From the NCBI GenBank assembly GCA_016550425.1, contig JABXGS010000150.1, positions 1 through 37,028 of the forward strand: a stretch of DNA of 37,028 bases. Direction: 5' to 3'. Positions 16,639 to 24,105 of the stretch are shown one piece after another (the first letter of the stretch is position 1; each line of letters starts with the position of its first letter). The position numbers and the translations under genes were made by a program. Below the pieces are notes generated by a model, which saw only the letters and a program-made list of their open reading frames with translations, did no database searches and was not told where the DNA came from. The DNA comes from an archaeon. Its GTDB lineage: Archaea > Asgardarchaeota > Hermodarchaeia > Hermodarchaeales > Hermodarchaeaceae.

Positions 16639-16872
16639 TCACGGAGTCTCCCTAAGAGATGCAAACCACTCCTGAAAAACATCTTGAATCCGTAATTCAT
16701 CCAAGAAAAAGAAACGACTATTTTTCTTAATTAGATAGCCAATATATCCCTTCTCAGGATGAAGCACCATTGCTGTTTCAAAATCTCGACTCCGAACATC
16801 AGGCATTTGGACAATATCATAAGTCGTATTGAACAAATGCAGGATTTGATCTTCGTGTAATTTTTCCCACAC
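16639..16872 (-). CDS. Hypothetical small protein
   Basis: 77 residues from GTG 16872. It is soluble and mixed alpha/beta in look, with an aromatic strand (GYIGYLIKKNSRFFFLDELR). The frame is open 17 codons further upstream but offers no ATG, GTG or TTG there. It is divergent from the small membrane gene at 16935. I do not recognise it. Confidence 0.45.
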   Translation of the reverse strand: MWEKLHEDQILHLFNTTYDIVQMPDVRSRDFETAMVLHPEKGYIGYLIKKNSRFFFLDELRIQDVFQEWFASLRETP

Positions 16873-16934
16873 TTCTATTGTCCAATCCAGTCTTTTACCA
16901 TAGGAAAGCAGCTTTTAAATAGTTAATTAAATTT

Positions 16935-17213
16935 ATGATATTAGTGAAAATGCTTGTGAGTAGTAGTGATTCAGAGATAAAGCCATCACGGAAAGGGCTT
17001 AGCATAGCTTTGATTGTAACGCTAACCCCCATAATCTTATTGTCCAGCTTTATTACATTCCTAATCGTTAATCAGATCTTTGGTATTTTTCCCTCCGATT
17101 CCATATTTTTCCAACAATTAATTCTGGCACTCTCGGTTCATTTAGTTATCCTCATTTTCGCCTTTGTCACTCTCCTTTATTTTTTTAGAAAAAACTTACG
17201 GTCTTCAGAATAA
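16935..17213 (+). CDS. Small two-helix membrane protein
   Basis: 92 residues from ATG 16935; a second ATG lies at 16950. Two membrane helices are clear (about residues 22-48 and 60-84), with charged ends. A TATA-like TTTTAAATAG (16912-16921) lies so close that the transcript is probably almost leaderless. No family recognised. Confidence 0.55.
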   Translation: MILVKMLVSSSDSEIKPSRKGLSIALIVTLTPIILLSSFITFLIVNQIFGIFPSDSIFFQQLILALSVHLVILIFAFVTLLYFFRKNLRSSE

Positions 17214-17503
17214 TTGTAGTCTTTATTCGATGATAACGGGGAGTTTGTAAAAGACCACCGTGATGGGAATTATTCTTTCTTAATCCAAATTAATAAAATT
17301 AATGAATAAGATAGAGTGAAGGCAGAAAGGCCTCCTCAATTTTTCGAGAAATCTCCCAAGAAGATTTATAGATTCCCTAGTTTCATGTTTTGGGTCATTC
17401 GAGTTAACAGTGAATTTTTATTTGGCTTGAATTTGGCCTTTATCTTCATTTCACCTTTGATTTTTTGGTAAATAGAATGGCACTCTTGAATTATAAAAGT
17501 TCT
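17214..17503. other. Intergenic stretch, possible short gene fragment
   Basis: 290 bp between two small membrane genes. One short plus-strand frame near 17220-17310 reads LFDDNGEFVKDHRDGNYSFL and then stops. It has protein-like composition but no start codon, so it may be a relic. No hairpin, tRNA or promoter stands out. Confidence 0.3.
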
Positions 17504-17731
17504 TTACTGGTTATTGGTCTTTCTAAGGACCTGCACCGAATATAATATCAATGCACCAATTCCAATCGATCCAAATAGAAACATAATTGCAAACGTAAAT
17601 TCTGGAGATATGTTGTCACAACCTCCTGCGTAACAAATGAGAAAAAATATTATTGCAATCCAAATGAAAAATCCAAGAAAGTACCAGCGACTAATTTCTT
17701 TTGCTACTATTCCAGCTTTTCTCTGTGACAT
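17504..17731 (-). CDS. Small two-helix membrane protein
   Basis: 75 residues from ATG 17731. Helices lie at about residues 17-36 and 46-66, separated by a short loop with two cysteines (CYAGGCDN) probably facing outside. Basic residues are at both ends. The size is typical of DUF-type archaeal membrane proteins. Not recognised. Confidence 0.55.
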   Translation of the reverse strand: MSQRKAGIVAKEISRWYFLGFFIWIAIIFFLICYAGGCDNISPEFTFAIMFLFGSIGIGALILYSVQVLRKTNNQ

Positions 17732-17855
17732 GTATTTATTCTCTCTGGTTTTTTCTATTTAGAACATATTAGAACTTTCTTTTAATTGTTTTTTAAAATT
17801 AATTTTAAATTCTAATGCGGTTTCAATCAAAGTATACTATCAACATTAGGTTTCG

Positions 17856-18401
17856 TTATAATATCGAAAGCCAAATTCCTCCAAAAAATAAAATTAAATC
17901 TGGTAGAATAACACTAATTAATGCAGGTTTCCATTTAATATTATTTACATACCGACATACCGAACTCGCAGGAATAAAAAATACTGTTTTTAATAATACC
18001 GTAATGAATATGATTAGAATTATAAATGTAGGAATAATCAAATTTACAATTAGAATAGCCAATACTACTAGAATTCTAAAAAACCAAGTGTATCCGAGTG
18101 CAAGCAAATGAATTCTGTAATCAGCTTTTCCATTAAACGATTTGGCTATTAAATAACTAATAGTAGAAATAATTAAAAAAACTATGAGATATGAGAAAAT
18201 AGCAACAAGGCCTCCAAGAAATAGAATGAATGGAATCTCAAAAATCCAGGGTTCAAGCCAAATTAATGTGAGCATATTCATCAGAATGCTAACGAATCCT
18301 GTGGTCAATACCGTGCCGAAAGAAACAAATGGATTTGGAGACGTCACTATTTTCTTGGGTGGATTGAGTGGATGAATTAATAACTTCAGTGAATCAGACA
18401 A
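17856..18401 (-). CDS. Yip1-family membrane protein
   Basis: 181 residues with five hydrophobic segments after a short cytosolic N-terminus (HPLNPPKKIVTSPNPFVSFG). The layout, with a Pro-rich start then a helix, loop and four close helices, matches the Yip1 domain (PF04893), often found in archaeal and bacterial membrane proteins of unknown role. Its start overlaps the end of the upstream SpoIIM-like gene by 8 bp, so the two are translationally coupled. The very low GC matches its neighbours. Confidence 0.6.
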   Translation of the reverse strand: MSDSLKLLIHPLNPPKKIVTSPNPFVSFGTVLTTGFVSILMNMLTLIWLEPWIFEIPFILFLGGLVAIFSYLIVFLIISTISYLIAKSFNGKADYRIHLLALGYTWFFRILVVLAILIVNLIIPTFIILIIFITVLLKTVFFIPASSVCRYVNNIKWKPALISVILPDLILFFGGIWLSIL

Positions 18402-19056
18402 TGGATAATACCCCCATCAGCTGAGGTGTTACAAAACTTTCAATGAAAGCTGCAATTACAAGCAAGATCAAAATAATCGGAATAGATATAACTATTTGGC
18501 GAGGCTCGTTGTGTATTAGAATTCTGCTTCTATACCCAAAGAGATATCGAATTAGCTGAAGCGGTAAATACAATCCGATTGCAGCAGACCAAAGAATGGC
18601 TGTGATTTCGACTATTGCATGAGGGAAAAAGGAAACAAGAACCATATGGAGTGGTGCTACTTGTAAGGCTAAACGTATAACTAAAATGTTGATGAAACCC
18701 TGTAACCAAAGATTAATGATAATTCCCACTCCAAATGTCAAAACACCTAATATTAAAATTATTATAACGAATGTGATATTTGATCTCAAAATGTATGAGA
18801 AGAGGAATAAGGGAGAGAACCAGGAATTATTAGGCTCATTGTCGGATAGATAGGGGAGGGGGGTAAACCACCCAATTATAATTCCACTAATATAAGCAAC
18901 AACTACAATTAAAAATGATAAAATCCAAAATGCTGAAGAAGGTTTAGGTGTGTCAACTTCTTTATTATTGGTTACTTGTTTATTTCTATTCGATAATAGT
19001 TGTGTATGGTTTTCTACAAAGATTGTATCGAGACAATTATTTCTATAATTTGTCAA
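18394..19056 (-). CDS. SpoIIM-family (DUF95) membrane protein
   Basis: 220 residues from TTG 19056, with GGAGAAGGAAG about 5 bp upstream. After a polar N-terminus of 40 residues come five or six membrane segments. The family hallmarks are visible: SNITFVIIILILGVLTFGVG, then FFPHAIVEITAILWSAAIGL (the conserved His-x-x-x-E-hydrophobic helix), and a last helix AAFIESFVTP. Stage II sporulation M homologues are widespread in archaea; their role there is unknown, with membrane organisation or export suggested. It forms an operon with the Yip1-like gene. Confidence 0.75.
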   Translation of the reverse strand: MTNYRNNCLDTIFVENHTQLLSNRNKQVTNNKEVDTPKPSSAFWILSFLIVVVAYISGIIIGWFTPLPYLSDNEPNNSWFSPLFLFSYILRSNITFVIIILILGVLTFGVGIIINLWLQGFINILVIRLALQVAPLHMVLVSFFPHAIVEITAILWSAAIGLYLPLQLIRYLFGYRSRILIHNEPRQIVISIPIILILLVIAAFIESFVTPQLMGVLSIV

Positions 19057-19160
19057 GAGACTTCCTTCTCCTCTGATGTTATGTGCATTTATAATGTTAA
19101 GAAAGTTTCCTAAAAAAAGGATAGAAATTAAATTAATCGTTAGATTCAGGGATGAAAGTC

Positions 19161-19209
19161 TTTAAATAAAATCAAATAATAAATTAAATAATTCAAATAT
19201 CGGAGGTGA
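19161..19209 (+). promoter_or_regulatory. TATA box and full ribosome-binding site
   Basis: TTTAAATA at 19161-19168 is a good archaeal TATA box. GGAGGTGA at 19202-19209 is a full match to the archaeal anti-Shine-Dalgarno sequence, four bases before the ATG at 19214. Together they mark the small gene downstream as expressed. Confidence 0.6.
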
Positions 19210-19213
19210 ATGG

Positions 19214-19561
19214 ATGAAAAGGGGACACTATCGGTTACTTACAGTAATTACCATTGTTGGGTTAATCATCACCCCTATGATTGCAGCAACTTACAAGTCA
19301 ACTCCCCAGGATCAAACCATTCAAGGTCAAAATACCCATGGTAGTCGATGGATCATCCTAACATATATGCAATATGTTCTTACTGGCCAGATGTCATTCG
19401 AGGAATGGTTTAATTGGGTTCTAATAGTTTCAGGCATTGATGGTGCTATTTTACTCATCATCGTGGGTGCTTGTCTCTTGACTGGTGTACTCGCTCCAGA
19501 GTGTTTGCTAATATTACTCACAGTATACGATATATTCATTGAACTACCATTACTAATCTAA
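19214..19561 (+). CDS. Small exported or membrane protein
   Basis: 115 residues. A signal-like helix at residues 8-25 ends in Ala-Ala-Thr. A short polar region follows (about 26-45), then two hydrophobic segments (about 72-92 and 95-115) close the protein. The gene is bounded by a strong promoter and ribosome site on one side and a terminator hairpin 10 bp after the stop. It is therefore a single-gene unit, probably well expressed. No family recognised. Confidence 0.65.
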   Translation: MKRGHYRLLTVITIVGLIITPMIAATYKSTPQDQTIQGQNTHGSRWIILTYMQYVLTGQMSFEEWFNWVLIVSGIDGAILLIIVGACLLTGVLAPECLLILLTVYDIFIELPLLI

Positions 19562-19570
19562 AAAAATAAG

Positions 19571-19600
19571 AAGGAGCCTATTTTTATAGGCTCCTTTTTT
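19571..19600 (+). terminator. Intrinsic terminator-like hairpin with T-tract
   Basis: AAGGAGCCTAT (19571-19581) pairs perfectly with ATAGGCTCCTT (19586-19596) across a TTTT loop and is followed by more Ts. It lies 10 bp after the stop of the small exported-protein gene. This is a textbook bacterial-type terminator and is strong for an archaeon, where T-tracts alone usually suffice. Confidence 0.75.
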
Positions 19601-19661
19601 AATATATCCAACAATTGGTTAGCTAACCTGGTTAGTAAAAAGGTTGATTTAGGTGGGAGGT

Positions 19662-20249
19662 ATGATACTTCATTGGAATAGAAGAATACGGGTTCTCAAC
19701 ACTTTAGTTATTATATTATACATAATTCTACTACTCAGTGTTATCAAGTCATCTCAACTAAATTATTCGATAGAAAGTTGTTATATAAGTGAGAGGGGTA
19801 ATAACGGAGATTTAGAACCTCCAATATTTGAAAATTCTTGGATTACTCCAGAGGTTCCGGAAGCTGGAGATAACGTAACTGCTTGGGCAATTATTCGAGA
19901 CGAGTCTGGTATTGCTGTGGTTTATTGCAGAGTACGCATGTTAAATGATGAAAACTACCAGTTCGTTACCACAAATCGTACTATGGCATCAACAGATAAC
20001 GTGACTTTTTCATATAACATAGGATTTGTGCAAGATGGTGATGCCTATTATATTCAGTTCTCTGCTACAGATGCATCTTCTAACCACAACAGCAGACTGG
20101 GTCCTCACCATTTCTTTTCCATTAATTTCGAACCAACTACAGGCGTACATTATGTGCCTTTTCTCGGATCCAGTTTAATTTTAGGAAGTGTTATCATAAT
20201 TGTAATTTTAGTTATAGCATTTTATTCAAAAAATGATAAAGGGGAGTGA
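19662..20249 (+). CDS. Membrane-anchored extracellular Ig-like protein
   Basis: 195 residues from ATG 19662, with AGGTG six bases upstream (GTG 19653 is the longer alternative). It has an N-terminal helix (about residues 10-30), then an extracellular domain starting PPIFENSWITPEVPEAGDNV. That is the start of a beta-sandwich of the type common in archaeal surface proteins ('P.i......P..p..gd.VtV.a.v.D.sGia.V'). A C-terminal membrane helix ends in YSKNDKGE. Its stop overlaps the GTG of the next gene (GTGA), so the pair is coupled. The ligand is unknown. Confidence 0.65.
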   Translation: MILHWNRRIRVLNTLVIILYIILLLSVIKSSQLNYSIESCYISERGNNGDLEPPIFENSWITPEVPEAGDNVTAWAIIRDESGIAVVYCRVRMLNDENYQFVTTNRTMASTDNVTFSYNIGFVQDGDAYYIQFSATDASSNHNSRLGPHHFFSINFEPTTGVHYVPFLGSSLILGSVIIIVILVIAFYSKNDKGE

Positions 20250-20665
20250 GAAAAAAGTTGAGAAGTGACTCATTGCAAATCGCTTCTAGAATACTTTCAG
20301 TTATCGGAGGCATTATAATGTTTGTATCACAGTTTTTCGTTGCTAGATTATTCTTTGTTGGATTAGCCTTATTACCATTACTGCCTCCTGATTTAGCCCA
20401 AATTTTGATTAATTTATTGAACGGAATGATTGTAACTATGGCTGTGGCGTTAACATGTGGGAGTTTAGTGATAATCGCTATAGCAGTCCAAATCAAAAGA
20501 AAATCACGAATCGGCAGTGTCAAGATTATTATTTTTTCTATTCCTGCCGTTCTAGTGTTCTTTGTTTGTGTAGGGTGTGTAATCTTGTTTCTAGGTGCAA
20601 TCCTAGCTATTCTCGGAGGATTCTTCGGATTAACGAAGATTCATACTAAGGAAGAAAGTTCTTGA
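20246..20665 (+). CDS. Four-helix membrane protein
   Basis: 139 residues from GTG 20246, overlapping the previous stop by 4 bp. TTG 20258 is an alternative, with GGGGAG upstream. Four hydrophobic segments (about residues 15-35, 40-60, 62-85 and 92-130) end in a short charged tail (KIHTKEESS). Coupling to the Ig-like protein suggests that the two form one membrane complex. Not recognised. Confidence 0.6.
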   Translation: MRKKLRSDSLQIASRILSVIGGIIMFVSQFFVARLFFVGLALLPLLPPDLAQILINLLNGMIVTMAVALTCGSLVIIAIAVQIKRKSRIGSVKIIIFSIPAVLVFFVCVGCVILFLGAILAILGGFFGLTKIHTKEESS

Positions 20666-20748
20666 AAAACATTTCAACCTTGTCAAACTTATCAGTTCGA
20701 TTCATTTTTTTAAAAAAAATCTCGAAGCATACACCATTGCGATAAGGA

Positions 20749-20867
20749 CCATTATGATTCTTCGTAATGGTGAAGAATCATGAAAGACCCAAAAGATTTT
20801 TCTTGAAGAAAATTACTAAATTAGCTGAGGATTAGGAATGGTGAAGATTCATCTAATTATTCTTCAC
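20749..20867. other. Cluster of competing hairpins and a repeated leader element
   Basis: ATGATTCTTC (20754-20763) pairs with GAAGAATCAT (20772-20781). ACCATTA (20749-20755) pairs with TAATGGT (20765-20771), and these two hairpins exclude each other. GTGAAGA (20841-20847) pairs with TCTTCAC (20861-20867). AATGGTGAAGAnTCAT occurs twice, at 20766-20781 and 20837-20852. All lie between the four-helix gene and the HhH gene. This may be a structured leader, an attenuator or a duplicated translation signal. Confidence 0.45.
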
Positions 20868-20906
20868 TGATTTTTGTGTTTACAAATCCTTATCAAAAGG
20901 AAGTGA

Positions 20907-21305
20907 ACGAAAATCGAGTCTCGTAAAAATTTCAAAAAGATTTGGGGAATTGGCCAATCGACAGCTAGCATACTCGCAAAACATGGTGTAACTACATTGG
21001 AAGACTTGAGAAGTATTGATACTAAAGAGATATCGAAGTTATGCAGACGCCCAACAGATGAATTGGAAATCTCTAAATCAATTGCTAAGGCTTTAGATTC
21101 GCAATTCTTAGAAAAAGCAACCGAAGAAAACCTTCCTATTGCTAGAGAAATCAATGGGATTGGTGTTGACCTCGGACTTTACTTATATTCTCGTGGTATT
21201 AAAGAAATTGAAGACTATGACCAAGAAAAACTCATTACTCCCGACTTACCCCAACGTCTTATAAGACAACTTGAACTGCTTAACATCCAGATAGAAGGAC
21301 CTTAG
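20907..21305 (+). CDS. Helix-hairpin-helix protein with a damaged start
   Basis: The frame is open from 20907 to the TAG at 21305 (132 codons). The first HhH motif (WGIGQSTASILAKHGVTTLE) begins at 20943, ahead of the first usual start codon in this frame (TTG 20997). The true start must therefore lie upstream. GTG 20903 in the neighbouring frame would join it if one A of the AAAA at 20910-20913 were absent. A second HhH-like unit follows (INGIGVDLGLYLYSRGIKEI). Such domains bind DNA without sequence preference or mediate contacts in repair and transcription proteins. It is either frameshifted at its 5' end or uses a rare start such as ATC. Confidence 0.55.
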   Translation, partial: TKIESRKNFKKIWGIGQSTASILAKHGVTTLEDLRSIDTKEISKLCRRPTDELEISKSIAKALDSQFLEKATEENLPIAREINGIGVDLGLYLYSRGIKEIEDYDQEKLITPDLPQRLIRQLELLNIQIEGP

Positions 21306-21655
21306 AAATCCTCGGTAATTTTCTATTCTTCTCTTTGGCAATAGTAACCGCTAGCGATCCCTACGGACAATCTGGCGCCCATGAAGATGATGAAAAGTGC
21401 AATACCCTCTCAAACTGATCTAAAAAAAGAAGCTTTACAAGTGTATTTTGAAACAACTACCGACCCTCCAACTTCACATTCTCCCGATACTACCGACCAT
21501 ACGCAACCTCGCTAGGGAATACAGAGCCTCCTCTACCCCTTATCTAATAGCAGACCCGTGCTAGTTGCGCCATGCAAAAAGTGTCATAATATCTTTATCC
21601 AGAAAAAACGAACTGTTATCAATTAGGGCTTGCTTGTGGGTGGTTCTTGACTCTT
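21306..21655. other. Intergenic stretch with possible gene remnant
   Basis: 350 bp without a complete gene. On the minus strand, about 21330-21410 reads GIALFIIFMGARLSVGIASG and stops, which looks like a stray membrane-protein fragment without a start. The first long copy of the AAAAGTGTCATAATA element lies near the right end (21577-21605). Confidence 0.35.
21577..21605 (+). repeat. Left copy of an approx. 29-bp direct repeat
   Basis: AAAAGTGTCATAATA followed, 21 bp from its start, by TCCAGAA. The copy at 22465-22493 has the same order and spacing in the same orientation, 888 bp away. The two flank the minus-strand membrane gene at 21656-22333. This could mark a cassette boundary or a repeated regulatory element; there are no inverted ends or transposase. 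Confidence 0.55.
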
Positions 21656-22333
21656 TTAGTCCGTGGCCACGTGGCTGATGGCATTTGCAATGAAGCGGAG
21701 GAGTACGGTGCCAACAATGGCGATGAGGCTGAGGAGAAAGAGGATTGGTAGGTAGCTGGTGTAGAGGAGGGCAAGGGAATAGGCACCGTACTGGCAGCCA
21801 ATCTCAATGGTGTGGATGCCTCCGAGTGCATAGAGGTCAAAGAAGTGGGTAGCAGAGGTGGTGAGGCTGAGTCGCATAGAAAGGGGAAGGATGGTGGTGC
21901 CAAGGGTCATTCCACTGATGCTGCCCACGACGGCTCCGAGGAGGGGGAACTGTCGCCGGGTTGAACTGCAGTAGATTGCTACGAGTATTCCACAGAGGGC
22001 ACCCTCTACTCCCCCCAGGAAAAGACCCCGGATGGTTGCCATGAAAAGTTGTGGGGGGTAAAGGATGAACATCCCAACAAGGACTGCAGCCCCTGCTCCT
22101 TCAAGGGTCATGCAATCGTATACTCGGTTATACAAAGTTGGGGGGAGATATGTGAGGTTTGCTAAGAATGCTGTGCTGCAGTTGTAGCATAGAATAATCG
22201 TGCTAAGGATTATGAGGAAAATCCATGTTGGTATCTTTTTAGCAAAAGCTGTGCGTTGCTGTCTGTTTCCAGTCTTAATTTTATCCGGCTTAAGTTTCAA
22301 AATACAAACCTGCGAATAACGTGTTTCCTTCAT
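21656..22333 (-). CDS. Polytopic membrane protein of unknown function
   Basis: 225 residues from ATG 22333; no clear ribosome site. A basic N-terminus of 35 residues is followed by about five membrane segments. Small-residue helices (GGVEGALCGILVAIY, then LLGAVVGSISGMTLGTTIL) look like tightly packed helices of a channel or carrier. Codons end mostly in C, unlike the AT-rich genes on either side. The gene lies between two direct copies of the AAAAGTGTCATAATA element, which together with the codon use suggests a separate origin. Family not recognised. Confidence 0.6.
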   Translation of the reverse strand: MKETRYSQVCILKLKPDKIKTGNRQQRTAFAKKIPTWIFLIILSTIILCYNCSTAFLANLTYLPPTLYNRVYDCMTLEGAGAAVLVGMFILYPPQLFMATIRGLFLGGVEGALCGILVAIYCSSTRRQFPLLGAVVGSISGMTLGTTILPLSMRLSLTTSATHFFDLYALGGIHTIEIGCQYGAYSLALLYTSYLPILFLLSLIAIVGTVLLRFIANAISHVATD

Positions 22334-22448
22334 GAATTATGAATCTACGGTTTAGAACAGCTAGATTCTTTGCAGTGCCTTTGTGAATAGCACGTGCATG
22401 TTGTAAATGATGGGTAGTAGTCTCTGCTCAGTTCGATGTCGGCATGTG

Positions 22449-22466
22449 TTGGGTCCGCCGACCCAA
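22449..22466. other. Short perfect hairpin
   Basis: TTGGGTC and GACCCAA pair around a CGCC loop and run directly into the right copy of the AAAAGTGTCATAATA element. The function is unclear; no T-tract follows on either strand. Confidence 0.4.
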
Positions 22467-22493
22467 AAGTGTCATAATAGCATTTTCCAGAAC
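22465..22493 (+). repeat. Right copy of the approx. 29-bp direct repeat
   Basis: AAAAGTGTCATAATA with TCCAGAA 21 bp from its start, matching 21577-21605 in order, spacing and orientation. Confidence 0.55.
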
Positions 22494-22549
22494 AAGAAAG
22501 CTCTACCAAAATAGGATGAGCTCTAAAGGCATCGATGTGAAGAGTATGA

Positions 22550-22726
22550 AACTGGAGAGGCACATTTAATTGGCAAGAGCTTGTTTTTCTTGGAAGTCTT
22601 AGTGCAGCAGTAACACTAATTAATTTCAGTCTAGGGTCATTTGCAGCTGTGTGGATAGGGGGTGTATTTACAGCGTTTTTTTCAATTATTGGCTTCTTTA
22701 TGCTGATCTTTAACCAATTGTTTTAA
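22550..22726 (+). pseudogene. Small two-helix membrane ORF lacking a start
   Basis: 58 codons end at the TAA 22724-22726. They read NWQELVFLGSLSAAVTLINF, then AAVWIGGVFTAFFSIIGFFM, two good membrane helices with a short loop. No in-frame start precedes them. An ATG at 22546 in the adjacent frame (MKLERH) would join after removal of one base near 22565. The segment is therefore probably the end of a frameshifted small gene. Confidence 0.4.
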
Positions 22727-23023
22727 TCACCCCAAGCATGAAGCGGAGCCCGTCGCATCTTTCTACGATTATGCAGAATCTCATTAATTTTAAAAGCCTG
22801 AACTCGTGCTGTCTAGTACGAGGGATATTCAAACCTGGCGTGGGATTCTACACCTTACAAGTGAACCGTCATAGATGACGCTTATTTAGCTCATTAACGT
22901 ATAGTCCCATTACAGAATAATTCCTCAAGCCCATAACGTAGTCAATTGTTATCCAATCATGGAATTAAATCATAGATTCGCGAGTAGCAATTGAGCGTTA
23001 TAGGTTATCAATGGTGAAAAAAC
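22727..23023. other. Intergenic region upstream of the stomatin gene
   Basis: About 300 bp with no open frame, tRNA or strong hairpin that I can support. GGTGA at 23012-23016 is the ribosome site of the stomatin-like gene. Confidence 0.4.
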
Positions 23024-23989
23024 ATGGGAGAAGACCCCCTTACTGACAAAGAAGAACGACGAATGTATGAATATAGAGGCTCCCCGCTTCCGTTATTTAC
23101 ATTCTTATTCCTTGGAATACTATTTATCATTCTAGCAATATTCGCGATACCAATTCTAGGACCAATGCTCGGCTTCATCGCTATCGTTTTCCCCTTCGTC
23201 TTTGGATTTTTCGCAGTGCTATTCTTAATAATGGTTCCTGCAACCATTGCCATCAACAAGCAATGGCAAGAAGCTATAGTCTTGCGCTTCGGAAAATTCG
23301 TCCGATTGGTTGGACCTGGAATCTTCTTCAAATGGCCTGCAGTAGAAAGATTCCTCCGACAGGATATCAGAATTCAGACTCTGGATGTGATGAAGCAGGA
23401 GCTGATGACCCGAGACAACATCAGCCTCATGATTGATGCCGTGGTGTTCATGAAAGTCATCAACACACCAAAAAGCCTCATCAATATCCAAGATGTCAGA
23501 CTGAGCACCGTGCAATATGCACAGACCACCATGCGCGATGTAATTGGTAATGTGGAACTCGATGACCTCCTGGCAAAACGTGATCAAATCGCTGAACGGA
23601 TAAAGCTCCAAGTTGACAAAGACGTGCAGGATTGGGGCGTAGATATCATCAGCGTCAATCTGCAAAATATCGAACTGCCGGCGGACATGAAACGTGTCAT
23701 CGCCCGCCAAGCTGAAGCAGAACGAGAACGTCGAGCCGTCATCATTAAAAGTGAAGGTGAACTCATAGCTGCTCAAAACCTCGAAGAAGCGGTCCAAAAG
23801 ATGAGCACACAAGCACTTTACCTACGAACCCTTTCTAGCCTCGAGGATATCAGCTTCGACCAAAGTAATACCATCGTCTTTGCTATCCCCATGGATATGG
23901 TTAGAGGCGAAATCATGGGGCTTGCAGGTCTGGTTGGTGCCAATCAACCAGCTCCCGTACAGCAGGAACGTCGAAGGAAGAAGGAGTAA
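23024..23989 (+). CDS. Stomatin/SPFH (band 7) family membrane protein
   Basis: 321 residues, GGTGA seven bases before the ATG. Two membrane helices (about residues 22-47 and 50-75) are followed by the band 7 domain. Its hallmarks are AIVLRFGKFVRLVGPGIFFK at the start, the VYVMR-like DAVVFMKV strand, VQYAQTTMRDVIGNVELDDL, and the amphipathic EAERERRAVIIKSEGE helix, then QALYLRTL. Slipins and stomatins form oligomeric membrane rafts and often scaffold a membrane protease of the NfeD type. No NfeD gene is adjacent here, as in stand-alone archaeal stomatins. Confidence 0.92.
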   Translation: MGEDPLTDKEERRMYEYRGSPLPLFTFLFLGILFIILAIFAIPILGPMLGFIAIVFPFVFGFFAVLFLIMVPATIAINKQWQEAIVLRFGKFVRLVGPGIFFKWPAVERFLRQDIRIQTLDVMKQELMTRDNISLMIDAVVFMKVINTPKSLINIQDVRLSTVQYAQTTMRDVIGNVELDDLLAKRDQIAERIKLQVDKDVQDWGVDIISVNLQNIELPADMKRVIARQAEAERERRAVIIKSEGELIAAQNLEEAVQKMSTQALYLRTLSSLEDISFDQSNTIVFAIPMDMVRGEIMGLAGLVGANQPAPVQQERRRKKE

Positions 23990-24105
23990 GAAACACCCCC
24001 TAACCGCAGAGCTTCTAATCGAGTCGACACCAGAAATTGTGGATGTCGGCTCCATCTTTTTATTTTAATTAGAGGGAGAATCGACGTTAATTGGAATCGA
24101 GGTTC

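Noticed and set aside
21577..22493. A complete insertion sequence between the two 29-bp repeats
   Set aside because: The repeats are direct, not inverted, and the enclosed gene is a membrane protein, not a transposase.
22345..22563. 72-codon minus-strand frame upstream of the membrane gene
   Set aside because: No start signal, unusual composition rich in Cys, His and Tyr, and it spans the AAAAGTGTCATAATA repeat; not credible as a gene.
22800..22850. CTAGTACGAGGG, recalling the sarcin loop of 23S rRNA
   Set aside because: Only a dozen bases resemble it and the surrounding sequence is not rRNA.
23225..23812. 195-codon minus-strand frame opposite the stomatin gene
   Set aside because: It lies wholly inside the well-supported band 7 gene on the other strand and shows no domain; a shadow frame.
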